From: Sphingosinicella terrae
Lineage (GTDB): Bacteria > Pseudomonadota > Alphaproteobacteria > Sphingomonadales > Sphingomonadaceae
DNA length: 64,000 nucleotides
Reading direction: 5' to 3'
NCBI RefSeq assembly: GCF_003347635.1
Contig: NZ_QDFY01000001.1
Coordinates: forward strand, 496,001-560,000
Below are positions 1 to 8,160 of the stretch, piece by piece; the stretch's first letter is position 1; the number at the start of each line of letters is the position of its first letter. Position numbers and translations under genes: made by a program. The notes beneath the pieces were generated by a model, which saw only the letters and a program-made list of their open reading frames with translations, was not told the origin of the DNA and did no database searches.

Positions 1-1
1 C

Positions 2-535
2 GCGCTCAACCTGGCGCTCTCGCTCGCCGGCGAGCGCGCCTATGAGGTGCTTCTGGTCGACGGCGACTTCAGCAAGCCGAACCTGCCGTCGATCCTCGGC
101 ATCGAGGCCGGCGCCGGGCTGGTCGACGCGCTCGCCGATCCCTCCGCCGATCCGGAACGCTTCGTCATCCGCACCGACGTGGCGGGGCTTTCGCTGCTGC
201 CGGCCGGCCGCAAGGCGAACGACGTCCCGGAACTGCTCGCCTCCGAGCGGACTCGCGAGGTGCTGAGCCGCCTCGTCGCAGGCAATCCGCGCCGGCTCAT
301 CCTGTTCGATTCCCCACCCGCTTTGATGGCTTCGCCGGCGACGGTGCTCGCCGGTCATGTCGGCCAGGTCCTGGTCGTCGTCCGCGCCGACCGCACCACC
401 GAGGCGGACCTGCGCGAGACGGTGGGGCTGCTCGTCGGCTGCGACCATCTCAGCCTGATCCTCAACGGCGCCGCCATGGCGGTCTCCGGCCGCAATTTCG
501 GGGCCTATTACGGACATTCAGACGATGCGGCCTGA
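2..535 (+). CDS. XrtA-associated tyrosine autokinase (CpsD/CapB family), C-terminal part
   Basis: The gene enters from the left edge already in frame, so only its last 177 residues are seen and the Walker A loop lies outside the window. Visible are the Walker A' strand VLLVDGDFSKPNLP near residues 16-29, a Walker B-like strand LILFDSPPAL near residue 100, and a tail with two tyrosines (FGAYYGHSDD), the usual autophosphorylation region. This is the bacterial tyrosine kinase fold that controls polysaccharide polymerisation and export. Its place directly before the PEP-CTERM beta-barrel protein points to the exosortase-A-associated kinase (TIGR03018 type). It overlaps the next gene by 11 bases, which suggests translational coupling. 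Family assignment is confident; exact length is unknown. Confidence 0.85.
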   Translation, partial: ALNLALSLAGERAYEVLLVDGDFSKPNLPSILGIEAGAGLVDALADPSADPERFVIRTDVAGLSLLPAGRKANDVPELLASERTREVLSRLVAGNPRRLILFDSPPALMASPATVLAGHVGQVLVVVRADRTTEADLRETVGLLVGCDHLSLILNGAAMAVSGRNFGAYYGHSDDAA

Positions 536-2222
536 CCTGAACCTCGCCAGGCCGCTCAGGCGGCTGCTGCTCGCCGCCGGCCTTGCCGTCGCGGCAAGCA
601 CCGCCGCTCAGGCCCAGGACGGGCCGCCGCCTTCGGGCGTGTCCTACGCGCCGCCGCCGGCCGAGGCCGGTTCCGCGGAGGCGGCGCCGACGCAGTCACG
701 GGCGCGACGCTCGCGCGCCGAGATCCGGCCCTATCTCGAAGTCGCCCAGGTGGTCAGCGCCGACCTGGATGGCGGCGACACCCTCACCTACACCAGCGTC
801 GCCGCCGGCGTGGATGGGCGGGTGCAGACCCGCCGCGTCACCGTCCAGATGAGCTATCGCTACCAGCGCAACATCGAATGGTCGGGCGAGGTCGGCGACC
901 AGGACGTCCATTCGGGCATCGCCCAGATCGGCGTCGAGGTCGTTCCCGGCGCGCTGCAGATGGAGGCGGGGGCGATCGCCACCCGCACCGGCGGGCAGGG
1001 CCGGGCCGTCGGCACCACCGACCGCGACGAAGCGGTCGAGGTCTATGGCGCCTATGCCGGCCCGACCCTCTCCACCCATGCCGGCCCGGTGGCGGTCAAC
1101 GCCGCCTATCGGCTCGGCTATGTGACGATCGACGACGATATGCTGGACGGCGCCGCGCCGGACCAGATCGATTCCGCCGTCACCCATAGCGCCACCGCCA
1201 GCGTCGGCATGGCGCCGGGCCGGCTGCCGGTCGGCTGGACGGTCGGCGCCGGCTATGCCCGCAGCGAGAATGACAGCGAGTTCGACGACGAGTTCGAGGG
1301 CGCCTATGTCCGCGGCGACGTCGTCGTCCCGGTCACGCCGACGCTCGCCTTGACCGCGGGCGTCGGCTACGAGGATATCCAAGCGAGCCAGCTCGACTTC
1401 GCCGAGGATGCCAATGGCGACCCGATCGTCGGCCCCGACGGCGGTCCGGTGGCGGACCCGAACCGGCCGCGCGTGCTCACCTACGATCTCAGCGGCATCA
1501 TCTACGATGCCGGCCTGATCTGGCGGCCGAGCGCCCGTACCGAGCTGCAGGTGCGCGCCGGCCACCGCTATGGCGGCACGACCGTCGTCGGCTCGCTCTC
1601 TCATCAGTTCAGCGCCCAGGCCGGCGTCGGAGTCGTCGTCTACGACACCGTGGAAACGGCGGGCAATCTTATCGTCAGCGATCTCAGCAACTTGCCGGAT
1701 GAATTTGAGGTCGTACGTAATCCTCTGACCGGCAGCCTCGGTGGCTGCGTGTTCGGTGCCGATCCAGGCAGCGGCGCCTGCCTCGACCGCGGGTTGCAGT
1801 CGCTGCGCGGCAGCACCTTCCGGATGCGGGGCGCCAGCCTCGTCGTCTCGGGCGAGCGCGGCCTGTGGAGCTGGGGCATCGGCGCCGGCTATAATCACCG
1901 CCGTTACGGCCGGCCCGACCAGGATCCGGACTTCGACCTGCTCGGCGGCAACACCGACGAGAATTACGGCGTCTATGCCTCGCTCGGCCGCCAGCTCAGC
2001 CGCAGCTCGCAGCTCGACTTCGACCTCTACGCCAATTGGTTCGACACGGACGAGGCCGATTTCGACAAGGTGTTCACCACCGGCGCCACCGCCAGCTACA
2101 CGCGCCGGCTGCTCCTCGACCGGATGCGACTGCTGGCGGCGCTCGGCATCGATCATACCGACGACGGCACGCTTTCGAGCACCGCTCTCTCCGGCCTGCT
2201 GGGCCTGAGATACACGTTCTGA
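525..2222 (+). CDS. PEP-CTERM/XrtA-associated outer-membrane beta-barrel protein (TIGR03016-like)
   Basis: 565 residues. The N-terminus has a basic stretch, a hydrophobic LLLAAGLAVAAS core and an AQA cleavage site near residue 30, so it is exported. The rest is rich in alternating aromatic and polar residues typical of outer-membrane strands and ends in LLGLRYTF, with the terminal Phe expected of a barrel protein. Proteins of this type sit in exosortase-A exopolysaccharide loci and are thought to serve in outer-membrane passage of the polymer. The ATG at 525 lies inside the end of the kinase gene. Assignment rests on the barrel character, size and position; the exact role is not proven for the family. 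Confidence 0.8.
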   Translation: MRPDLNLARPLRRLLLAAGLAVAASTAAQAQDGPPPSGVSYAPPPAEAGSAEAAPTQSRARRSRAEIRPYLEVAQVVSADLDGGDTLTYTSVAAGVDGRVQTRRVTVQMSYRYQRNIEWSGEVGDQDVHSGIAQIGVEVVPGALQMEAGAIATRTGGQGRAVGTTDRDEAVEVYGAYAGPTLSTHAGPVAVNAAYRLGYVTIDDDMLDGAAPDQIDSAVTHSATASVGMAPGRLPVGWTVGAGYARSENDSEFDDEFEGAYVRGDVVVPVTPTLALTAGVGYEDIQASQLDFAEDANGDPIVGPDGGPVADPNRPRVLTYDLSGIIYDAGLIWRPSARTELQVRAGHRYGGTTVVGSLSHQFSAQAGVGVVVYDTVETAGNLIVSDLSNLPDEFEVVRNPLTGSLGGCVFGADPGSGACLDRGLQSLRGSTFRMRGASLVVSGERGLWSWGIGAGYNHRRYGRPDQDPDFDLLGGNTDENYGVYASLGRQLSRSSQLDFDLYANWFDTDEADFDKVFTTGATASYTRRLLLDRMRLLAALGIDHTDDGTLSSTALSGLLGLRYTF

Positions 2223-2247
2223 CGGGGCGAGGGGCCAGGGAGAGACT

Positions 2248-3369
2248 ATGTATATCGAGCATTTCGGCCTGACAGGTCAGCCCTTCCAGCTGACGCCCGA
2301 CGCACGCTTCTGGTTCGAGAGCCGGACCCATCGCAAGGCGATGGCCTATCTCGGCTACGGCCTGGCCCAGGGCGAGGGTTTCATCGTCATCACCGGCGAG
2401 ATCGGCGCCGGCAAGTCCACTTTGGTCGCCCACCTGCTGGCGACCATCGACCGTGCCCGGCTCAACGCCATCAGCCTGGTCTCGACCCAGGTCGAGGGCG
2501 ACGACATGCTCCGCCTGACCGCCCAGGGGCTCGGCATCGCGACCGGCGGCGTCGAAAAGGCGCGGCTGCTCGACGCCGTCGAGCAGCGGCTCGAAGAGGA
2601 GGTTCGTGCCGGCAAGCGCACCTTGCTGATCGTCGACGAGGCGCAGAACCTGCCGGTATCGGCGCTTGAAGAATTGCGGATGCTCTCCAACTTCCAGATC
2701 GCTGGCAAGGCGCTTCTCCAGGTCGTGCTGCTCGGCCAGCCCGAATTCCGCGACAAGATCGGCTCGCCGGGTCTCGAGCAGCTCCGCCAGCGCGTCATCG
2801 CCCTCCATCATCTCGAGGCGATGGCGGCCGACGAGGTCGAGGCCTATGTGAGGCACCGCCTCGCTATCGTCGGCTGGATGGGGCAGCCCGTCTTCAGCCC
2901 CGCCGCTTTCGCCGCGCTCCACGTCCACAGCGGCGGCATTCCGCGGCGGCTCAACCAGCTCGCCAACCGGCTCATGTTGCACGCCGCGGTGGAGGCGCTC
3001 GACACGATCGAAGCGGAGGCGGTCGAGGCCGTCGCCGCCGACATCGGCACCGACTCGCCGGCGGCCGCGGCGGAACCGGCTCCGGTCCGGCAGCGGGAGC
3101 CGGAGCCTGCCGCCGCCCCGAAGCGGGAACCGGAAAGGGTCCTGCCGCTGCGCGGCGCGCGGCCGCAGGCCGTCGCGGAGCCGGCCAACGAGCAGTCGTC
3201 GGAGCCGAGCTCGCCGGCCGTCGCCTTTGCCGATCCGGCGCTGCTGCGCCGCATTGCGGCGCTCGAGGCCAGATTGGAGGAGCAGGAAGCGAGCCTTCGC
3301 CACGTCCTTGCCTTGCTCGTCGACTGGGTCGAGAACCCGGAGGCGGCGTATCGCACGCACGCGGCCTGA
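2248..3369 (+). CDS. XrtA-associated ExeA/GspA-like ATPase
   Basis: 373 residues. It begins MYIEHFGLTGQPFQLTPD, the start typical of ExeA-like AAA ATPases. Walker A is GEIGAGKST at residues 50-58 and Walker B is LLIVDEAQN around 127-134. The AAA region ends near residue 260; after it comes a Pro/Ala/Glu-rich linker and a short coiled coil (LEARLEEQEASLRHV). In exosortase loci this ATPase (TIGR03015 type) stands between the barrel protein and the deacetylase, as here. The start is supported by a GGGAGAG ribosome-binding site 4 bases upstream. It probably couples ATP hydrolysis to assembly of the export machinery, which is an inference from the GspA/ExeA family. Confidence 0.87.
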   Translation: MYIEHFGLTGQPFQLTPDARFWFESRTHRKAMAYLGYGLAQGEGFIVITGEIGAGKSTLVAHLLATIDRARLNAISLVSTQVEGDDMLRLTAQGLGIATGGVEKARLLDAVEQRLEEEVRAGKRTLLIVDEAQNLPVSALEELRMLSNFQIAGKALLQVVLLGQPEFRDKIGSPGLEQLRQRVIALHHLEAMAADEVEAYVRHRLAIVGWMGQPVFSPAAFAALHVHSGGIPRRLNQLANRLMLHAAVEALDTIEAEAVEAVAADIGTDSPAAAAEPAPVRQREPEPAAAPKREPERVLPLRGARPQAVAEPANEQSSEPSSPAVAFADPALLRRIAALEARLEEQEASLRHVLALLVDWVENPEAAYRTHAA

Positions 3370-3376
3370 CCGGGTC

Positions 3377-4228
3377 ATGTCGCTGCGCAACGCCCTCTCC
3401 GTCGACGTCGAGGACTGGTTCCAGGTCGGCGCATTCGAGGCGGTGATCGCGCGCGACGCGTGGGAGACGCTGCCGAGACGGGTCGAGCGCAATACCGACA
3501 ACGTCCTGGAGCTGTTCGCGACCGCCGGAGTCAAGGCGACCTTCTTCACTCTGGGCTGGGTCGCCGAGCGCCACAAGGCGCTGGTCCGACGGATCGCCGA
3601 GGCGGGGCACGAGCTTGCCAGCCATGGCTGGGACCATCGCCGCGTGTTCACGATGACCGAGACGGAGTTTCGTGACGATCTCGTCCGCGCTCGTGCCGCG
3701 ATCGAGGATGCGACGGGCCACAAGGTGACCGGCTATCGCGCGCCGAGCTTCTCGATCGATTCCCGCACGCCCTGGGCCCATCCGGTACTCGCCGACCAGG
3801 GCTACGCCTATTCGTCGAGCGTCGCCCCGATCGCCCACGATCATTATGGCTGGCCGGAGGCGCCGCGCTTCGCCTGGCGGCCGGTCCCAGGCTCCGAGCT
3901 GATCGAGCTGCCGGTGACCACGGTCCAGGTCGGCGGGCGCCGTCTCGCGGCGGGAGGCGGCGGCTTCTTTCGCCTGCTCCCTTACGCTTTCTCGAGCTGG
4001 GCTGTCAGGCGGGTGAACCGCGCCGACCGACGGCCGGCCATCTTCTACTTCCATCCCTGGGAGATCGACCCGGATCAGCCGCGCATCGCCGACGCGCTGC
4101 TGCGTTCGCGTCTGCGCCATTACACCAATCTCTCTGTCATGAAGCCCAAGCTCCTGAAATTGCTTAGGGACCATGAATGGGAGCGAACCGACCATGTCGC
4201 CGCCAGCGAGCGCGCGAGGCTGTCATGA
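3377..4228 (+). CDS. XrtA-associated polysaccharide deacetylase (NodB/CE4 family)
   Basis: 283 residues from the ATG at 3377, 7 bases after the ATPase stop; a longer upstream reading frame would overlap the ATPase gene and lacks homology. CE4 motifs are visible: motif 1 SVDVEDW with catalytic Asp13, motif 2 SHGWDH with metal ligands His83 and His87, and motif 3 RAPSFSI. It should remove N-acetyl groups from the polysaccharide in a metal-dependent reaction. No signal peptide is seen, as is usual for the TIGR03006 family. The stop codon overlaps the FemAB-like gene start by four bases (ATGA). Confidence 0.9.
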   Translation: MSLRNALSVDVEDWFQVGAFEAVIARDAWETLPRRVERNTDNVLELFATAGVKATFFTLGWVAERHKALVRRIAEAGHELASHGWDHRRVFTMTETEFRDDLVRARAAIEDATGHKVTGYRAPSFSIDSRTPWAHPVLADQGYAYSSSVAPIAHDHYGWPEAPRFAWRPVPGSELIELPVTTVQVGGRRLAAGGGGFFRLLPYAFSSWAVRRVNRADRRPAIFYFHPWEIDPDQPRIADALLRSRLRHYTNLSVMKPKLLKLLRDHEWERTDHVAASERARLS

Positions 4229-5292
4229 ACGCACCCGCTCCGGCCCTTGCCGTTGCCGTCCGCGCGATCGACACGAAGGATGCCGCCCAGGCTGCGCGAC
4301 TGGACGCCTTCGTCGCCGAGCATCCTGAGGGCACGATCTTCCATCGCCCGGGCTGGGGCCGCGGCGTCGAGCAAGGCTGCGGCCAGCGCGGCCAGTATCT
4401 CGTCGCCGAGCGAGGCGGGGCGCTCGTCGGCTGCCTGCCGTTGACCGAGATGCGTTCCCCTCTGTTCGGCAACGCTCTGGTCTCGACCGGCTTCGGTACC
4501 GGCGGCGGCATTCTCGCCGAGAGCGATACCGCCGCGCGGGCGCTGGCCGAGGCCGGATGGAGGGCGGCCGAATCCGCGGGCTGCGGCACGATCGAGCTTC
4601 GCGGTGGGCCGGTTCCGGAGGGATTCGCTCGCCGCGAGGGATTTGCGTCGCGCTTCGAGCGCAGCCTGGCCGCGGACGAGGAAACGCTGCTCAAGCTGAT
4701 CCCGCGCCGGCAGCGGGCCGAGGTCCGGCGCGCGCTCGCCGTCGCGCCGCTCACGACCGTCGGCACCGACCGCGCGCATGTCGAAGCCCATTTTCGCGTC
4801 TATGGCGAAAGCGTCCGCAACCTCGGAACGCCGGTCTTCCCGCGTCGCCTGTTCGAGGCGATGCTCGACGCCTTTCCGGGCGAGGCGGAGATCGTCGCGG
4901 TCTGGCATGACGGCCATGCGGTGGCGACCCACTTCAATTTCTACTTCAAGGACGTGTGCCTGCCCTTCTGGGGCGGCGGCACGCGCGAGGCGCGAACCTG
5001 CCGCGCCAATGACCTGATCTGGTTCGAGGTCATGCTGCGCGCCCTCGGGCGGGGCTGCCGGACGGTCGATTTCGGCCGTTCCAAGGTCGGCACCGGACCC
5101 TGGCAGCGCAAGAAGATCTGGGGCTTCGAGGAAGTGCCGCTCGTCTATGCGGTCCGCGCCGGCGCCGGCGGAGCGCCGCGCGAGCTCGACCCGAAGGACC
5201 CCAAATACAGGCTCAAGATCGCGCTCTGGAAGAAACTTCCCTTGTGGGCCGCCAATCGGATCGGTCCGCTGATCGCGCGGGGGCTCGGATGA
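4225..5292 (+). CDS. FemAB-like GNAT-fold protein of the XrtA/PEP-CTERM system
   Basis: 355 residues from ATG 4225, which overlaps the deacetylase stop. The protein has the paired GNAT-like layout of FemAB/FemX aminoacyl transferases, with a C-terminal acetyltransferase-like part where the strand CRTVDFGRSKVGTGPWQRKK is typical of the TIGR03019 family. Members occur only in exosortase-A loci and presumably add an acyl or aminoacyl group to a precursor of the exopolysaccharide; the substrate is not known. Ends overlapping the next start (ATGA). Confidence 0.85.
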   Translation: MNAPAPALAVAVRAIDTKDAAQAARLDAFVAEHPEGTIFHRPGWGRGVEQGCGQRGQYLVAERGGALVGCLPLTEMRSPLFGNALVSTGFGTGGGILAESDTAARALAEAGWRAAESAGCGTIELRGGPVPEGFARREGFASRFERSLAADEETLLKLIPRRQRAEVRRALAVAPLTTVGTDRAHVEAHFRVYGESVRNLGTPVFPRRLFEAMLDAFPGEAEIVAVWHDGHAVATHFNFYFKDVCLPFWGGGTREARTCRANDLIWFEVMLRALGRGCRTVDFGRSKVGTGPWQRKKIWGFEEVPLVYAVRAGAGGAPRELDPKDPKYRLKIALWKKLPLWAANRIGPLIARGLG

Positions 5293-6506
5293 ATCGCGAG
5301 CTGCTCTTCCTCGCGCATCGCATTCCCTTCCCGCCGGACCGCGGCGACAAGATCCGCTCCTGGCACCTGCTGCGCGCCCTGGGGGAGCTGGGCCGGGTTC
5401 ACCTCGCCTGCTTCGCCGACGACGAGGCCGATGCCGCGCATCTGGCCGGGCTGCGCCAGGCGATGGCGAACCGGCTCGGCGCAACTCATGTCGAGGTCCG
5501 CAGGACCGGCAAGGCGGCCGCCGGGGCGCGTGCCCTGGTCGAGAGCAAGCCGGTCTCGCTCACCCTCTTCGACAGCCCACGGCTTCGCGCCTTCGTCGAG
5601 CGGCTCCTGGCCGAGGGCAATGTGGGTACCGTCTTCGCCTTTTCCGGCCAGATGGCGCAGTTCGTCCCATCCGGGCTGGCGCAGCGCTTCGTCATGGATC
5701 TCGGCGACGTCGATTCCGACAAGTTCGCCCAATATGCCGCCGACGGGCGCGGGCCGATGCGCTGGGTGAATCAGCGCGAGGCCCGCCGACTGTCCGCATT
5801 CGAGCGCGCCACCGCGGCGCGCGCGGACGTGACCACCTTCGTCAGCGAAGCGGAGGCCGCCCTGTTCCGGCAGCGGACGGGCCTGCCGAACATCCGGGCG
5901 CTTTCGAACGGCATCGACCTCGTCTTCTTCGATCCGGCGGCCGATTTCCCGCCGCTGGCCGACGACGAGCGCGGGCAGGGGCCGATCCTCCTGTTCACCG
6001 GCCAGATGGATTATGCGCCGAACGTCGACGCGGTGCGCTGGTTCGCCGCCGAAGTGCTACCGCGCCTGCCCATCGGCCGCTTCGTCATCGCCGGGCGCAA
6101 CCCGGCGCCGGCGGTGCGCGCGCTCGCCGGTGAGCGGATCCAAGTTACCGGGGCCGTCGCCGACATGCGCAGCTGGCTAGCTGCGGCCGACATCGTCGTC
6201 GCGCCGCTCCGGATCGCGCGAGGAATCCAGAACAAGGTGCTGGAGGCGATGGCGATGGCGCGGCCGGTCGTCGCCAGCCCGGCGGCGTTCGAAGGCATCG
6301 AGGCGCAGCCGAAGCGGGACCTCGTCGTCGCCGACGGTGCGGAGGCGATGGCGGCGGCGATCCGCGGATTGATCGAGCGGCCGACGGATGCGGCGGCGCT
6401 CGGTCGTGCCGGCCGCGCTTGCATGGTGGAAAGCTACAGCTGGGAGCAACGCCTTGCCCCTCTGGCAGCGATGGTGTTCCCGGACGCCGAAAGGGCCGCG
6501 GCGTGA
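5289..6506 (+). CDS. XrtA-associated glycosyltransferase (GT4-like, TIGR03087 type)
   Basis: 405 residues from ATG 5289 (ATGA overlap with the FemAB-like gene). The N-terminal Rossmann domain begins LLFLAHRIPFPPDRGDK, the signature start of the TIGR03087 family, and the C-terminal domain carries the donor-binding region of GT-B enzymes (NKVLEAMAMARPVVAS, then FEGIEA). It should transfer a sugar from a nucleotide sugar during exopolysaccharide repeat assembly at the cytoplasmic face. Its stop shares bases with the GTG start of xrtA (GTGA at 6503). Confidence 0.9.
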   Translation: MNRELLFLAHRIPFPPDRGDKIRSWHLLRALGELGRVHLACFADDEADAAHLAGLRQAMANRLGATHVEVRRTGKAAAGARALVESKPVSLTLFDSPRLRAFVERLLAEGNVGTVFAFSGQMAQFVPSGLAQRFVMDLGDVDSDKFAQYAADGRGPMRWVNQREARRLSAFERATAARADVTTFVSEAEAALFRQRTGLPNIRALSNGIDLVFFDPAADFPPLADDERGQGPILLFTGQMDYAPNVDAVRWFAAEVLPRLPIGRFVIAGRNPAPAVRALAGERIQVTGAVADMRSWLAAADIVVAPLRIARGIQNKVLEAMAMARPVVASPAAFEGIEAQPKRDLVVADGAEAMAAAIRGLIERPTDAAALGRAGRACMVESYSWEQRLAPLAAMVFPDAERAAA

Positions 6507-8158
6507 CGGCGCCATTTCATCCTCCCCGAAATGGGGAGGGGGACCGCCCTCCGCAGGCGGGTGGTGGAGGGGGCCCATCGGTCATGCCGGTCCTCGGACA
6601 GCTTATCAGGTTCGAACGCTGGTTTCCCTCCACGGCCTTCGGCGGTCCCTCTCCCCGTTCCGGGGAGGAGAAGGGCGCCCAGGTCTGGCAACGGCATCTC
6701 GTCGCGCTCTGCCTCTCCGCGGTGGCGCTTCTCCTGCTCTTCCGACGGGAGATAGCGGAGCTGGCGACCATCTGGTGGAACAGCTCGACCTTCAATCATT
6801 GCCTGCTGATCGTGCCGATCATCGGCTGGCTGGTCTGGCAGCGCCTCCCCGAGCTGCGCCGGCTGAGGCCGGCGGCCTGGGCACCGGGGCTGTTGCTGGT
6901 CGCGGCCGGGGGCGGCGCCTGGCTGCTCGGCGAGGCGGGCGGGCTCGCGATCGCGCGCCATGCCGGACTGCTGCTCATGCTCGAGGGACTGGTCGTGGCG
7001 CTGCTCGGCCGCGCCGTGGCGCTCGGCCTCGCATTTCCGCTCTTCTATGCGTGGTTCCTGCTGCCGATCGGCGAGGAGCTGGTCCCGGCGATGCAGACGG
7101 TGACGGCGCGGATCTCGATGGTCCTGCTCGGTCTGGTCGGCGTACCGGCGCATCTCGAAGGGATCTTCGTCACCATCCCGACCGGCTATTTCGAGGTGGC
7201 GGAAGCCTGCGCGGGGGTGAAGTTTCTGGTGGCGATGGTCGCGCTCGGCGCGCTGGTCGGCAATGTCTGCTTCCGATCGTGGCGCCGGCGGATCGCGTTC
7301 ATGGCGGTGTCGGTCGCGGTGCCGATCCTCGCCAACGGCATCCGCGCCTGGGGTACGATCTACATCGCCCACCTCACCAGCACCGACTTCGCCGCCGATT
7401 TCGACCATGTCGTCTATGGCGGCATCTTCTTCGCGATCGTCATCGCGCTCATCCTGGGTCTCGGCTGGCGCTTCTTCGACCGCGGCGTCGGCGAGCCCTG
7501 GTTCGACCCCGAGGCGCTGAGCCAGGGCCGCCGCGTCCCGATCGTCCCGACCGTGGCGGCGGCGCTCGCGCTCGCGGCCCTGCCGGTCGCCTGGTCGTCA
7601 GCGATCGCCGCCACCGGGACGCAGCCGGTCGCGGCGGACTTCGCGCTCCCCGAAGTTCCGGGCTGGCAGCGGGTCGCGCCGGGCGCCGACTGGCGCCCGA
7701 CCTATGCCGGGGCGGACCTGTTCCGGATGGCGCGCTACCGCGACGCGCGCGGGCGCGAGGTCGACCTCGCCGTCGCGGCTTATGCCCGGCAAGGCGAGGG
7801 CGGCGAGCTGATCCGGATCGGCCAGGGCGCCGCCCCATCCGGGAGCGGCTGGGCGTGGACGGCGGCGGCCGCGGCTCCGCTGAACGGACGCGCGGAGCGG
7901 ATCGCCTCGCACGGGGTGGTGCGCGAGGTCGTCAGCTTCTACCGGGTCGGCGATATCGTGACCGGGAGCGGGCTCGGGGTGAAACTGGAGACGATGAGGA
8001 GACGGCTGCTCGGCGGGCCGCAGCGGGCGGTGGCCGTGCTGGTGTCGGCGCGGGCGCCGGCGGCCGGGCTGTCGCCGCGTCCGGCCATCGACGATTTCCT
8101 GACGGCGCTCGGCCCGGTCGACGCGCTTGCCGATCGCGCCGCGGGACCTAGGCTCTAG
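6503..8158 (+). CDS. xrtA: Exosortase A fused to an EpsI domain
   Basis: 551 residues if started at GTG 6503, which overlaps the glycosyltransferase stop exactly as the other locus genes overlap. The recognisable exosortase begins near residue 58 (VWQRHLVAL) and spans about eight membrane segments. The catalytic Cys is Cys236 (EACAGVKF), the conserved Arg is Arg281 (NGIRAW) and the conserved His is His302 (FDHVVYGG). From about residue 370 follows an EpsI-type periplasmic domain (PEVPGWQRV onward). Exosortase A processes PEP-CTERM sorting signals at the inner membrane. The first 55 residues are encoded by a palindromic repeat and are not homologous sequence; ATG 6584, itself within the repeat, is an alternative start. 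Confidence 0.9.
   Translation: MTAPFHPPRNGEGDRPPQAGGGGGPSVMPVLGQLIRFERWFPSTAFGGPSPRSGEEKGAQVWQRHLVALCLSAVALLLLFRREIAELATIWWNSSTFNHCLLIVPIIGWLVWQRLPELRRLRPAAWAPGLLLVAAGGGAWLLGEAGGLAIARHAGLLLMLEGLVVALLGRAVALGLAFPLFYAWFLLPIGEELVPAMQTVTARISMVLLGLVGVPAHLEGIFVTIPTGYFEVAEACAGVKFLVAMVALGALVGNVCFRSWRRRIAFMAVSVAVPILANGIRAWGTIYIAHLTSTDFAADFDHVVYGGIFFAIVIALILGLGWRFFDRGVGEPWFDPEALSQGRRVPIVPTVAAALALAALPVAWSSAIAATGTQPVAADFALPEVPGWQRVAPGADWRPTYAGADLFRMARYRDARGREVDLAVAAYARQGEGGELIRIGQGAAPSGSGWAWTAAAAAPLNGRAERIASHGVVREVVSFYRVGDIVTGSGLGVKLETMRRRLLGGPQRAVAVLVSARAPAAGLSPRPAIDDFLTALGPVDALADRAAGPRL
6521..6668. repeat. REP-like inverted repeat inside the 5' end of xrtA
   Basis: The left arm contains the hairpin CCTCCCC-gaaat-GGGGAGG followed by GGGGACCGCC and GTGGTGGAGGGG; the right arm has CCCTCCACGGCC, GGCGGTCCCTCTCCCC and a hairpin CTCCCC-gttcc-GGGGAG. 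The two arms are imperfect reverse complements separated by about 50 bases. This is the form of the GC-rich intergenic palindromes common in sphingomonads. It lies within the open frame from GTG 6503 and carries no in-frame stop. Confidence 0.8.
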
Positions 8159-8160
8159 CC

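Noticed and set aside
696-2156. Long open frame on the minus strand opposite the beta-barrel gene
   Set aside because: Its translation lacks any family pattern and mirrors GC-rich codon use of the true plus-strand gene with its signal peptide and terminal Phe.
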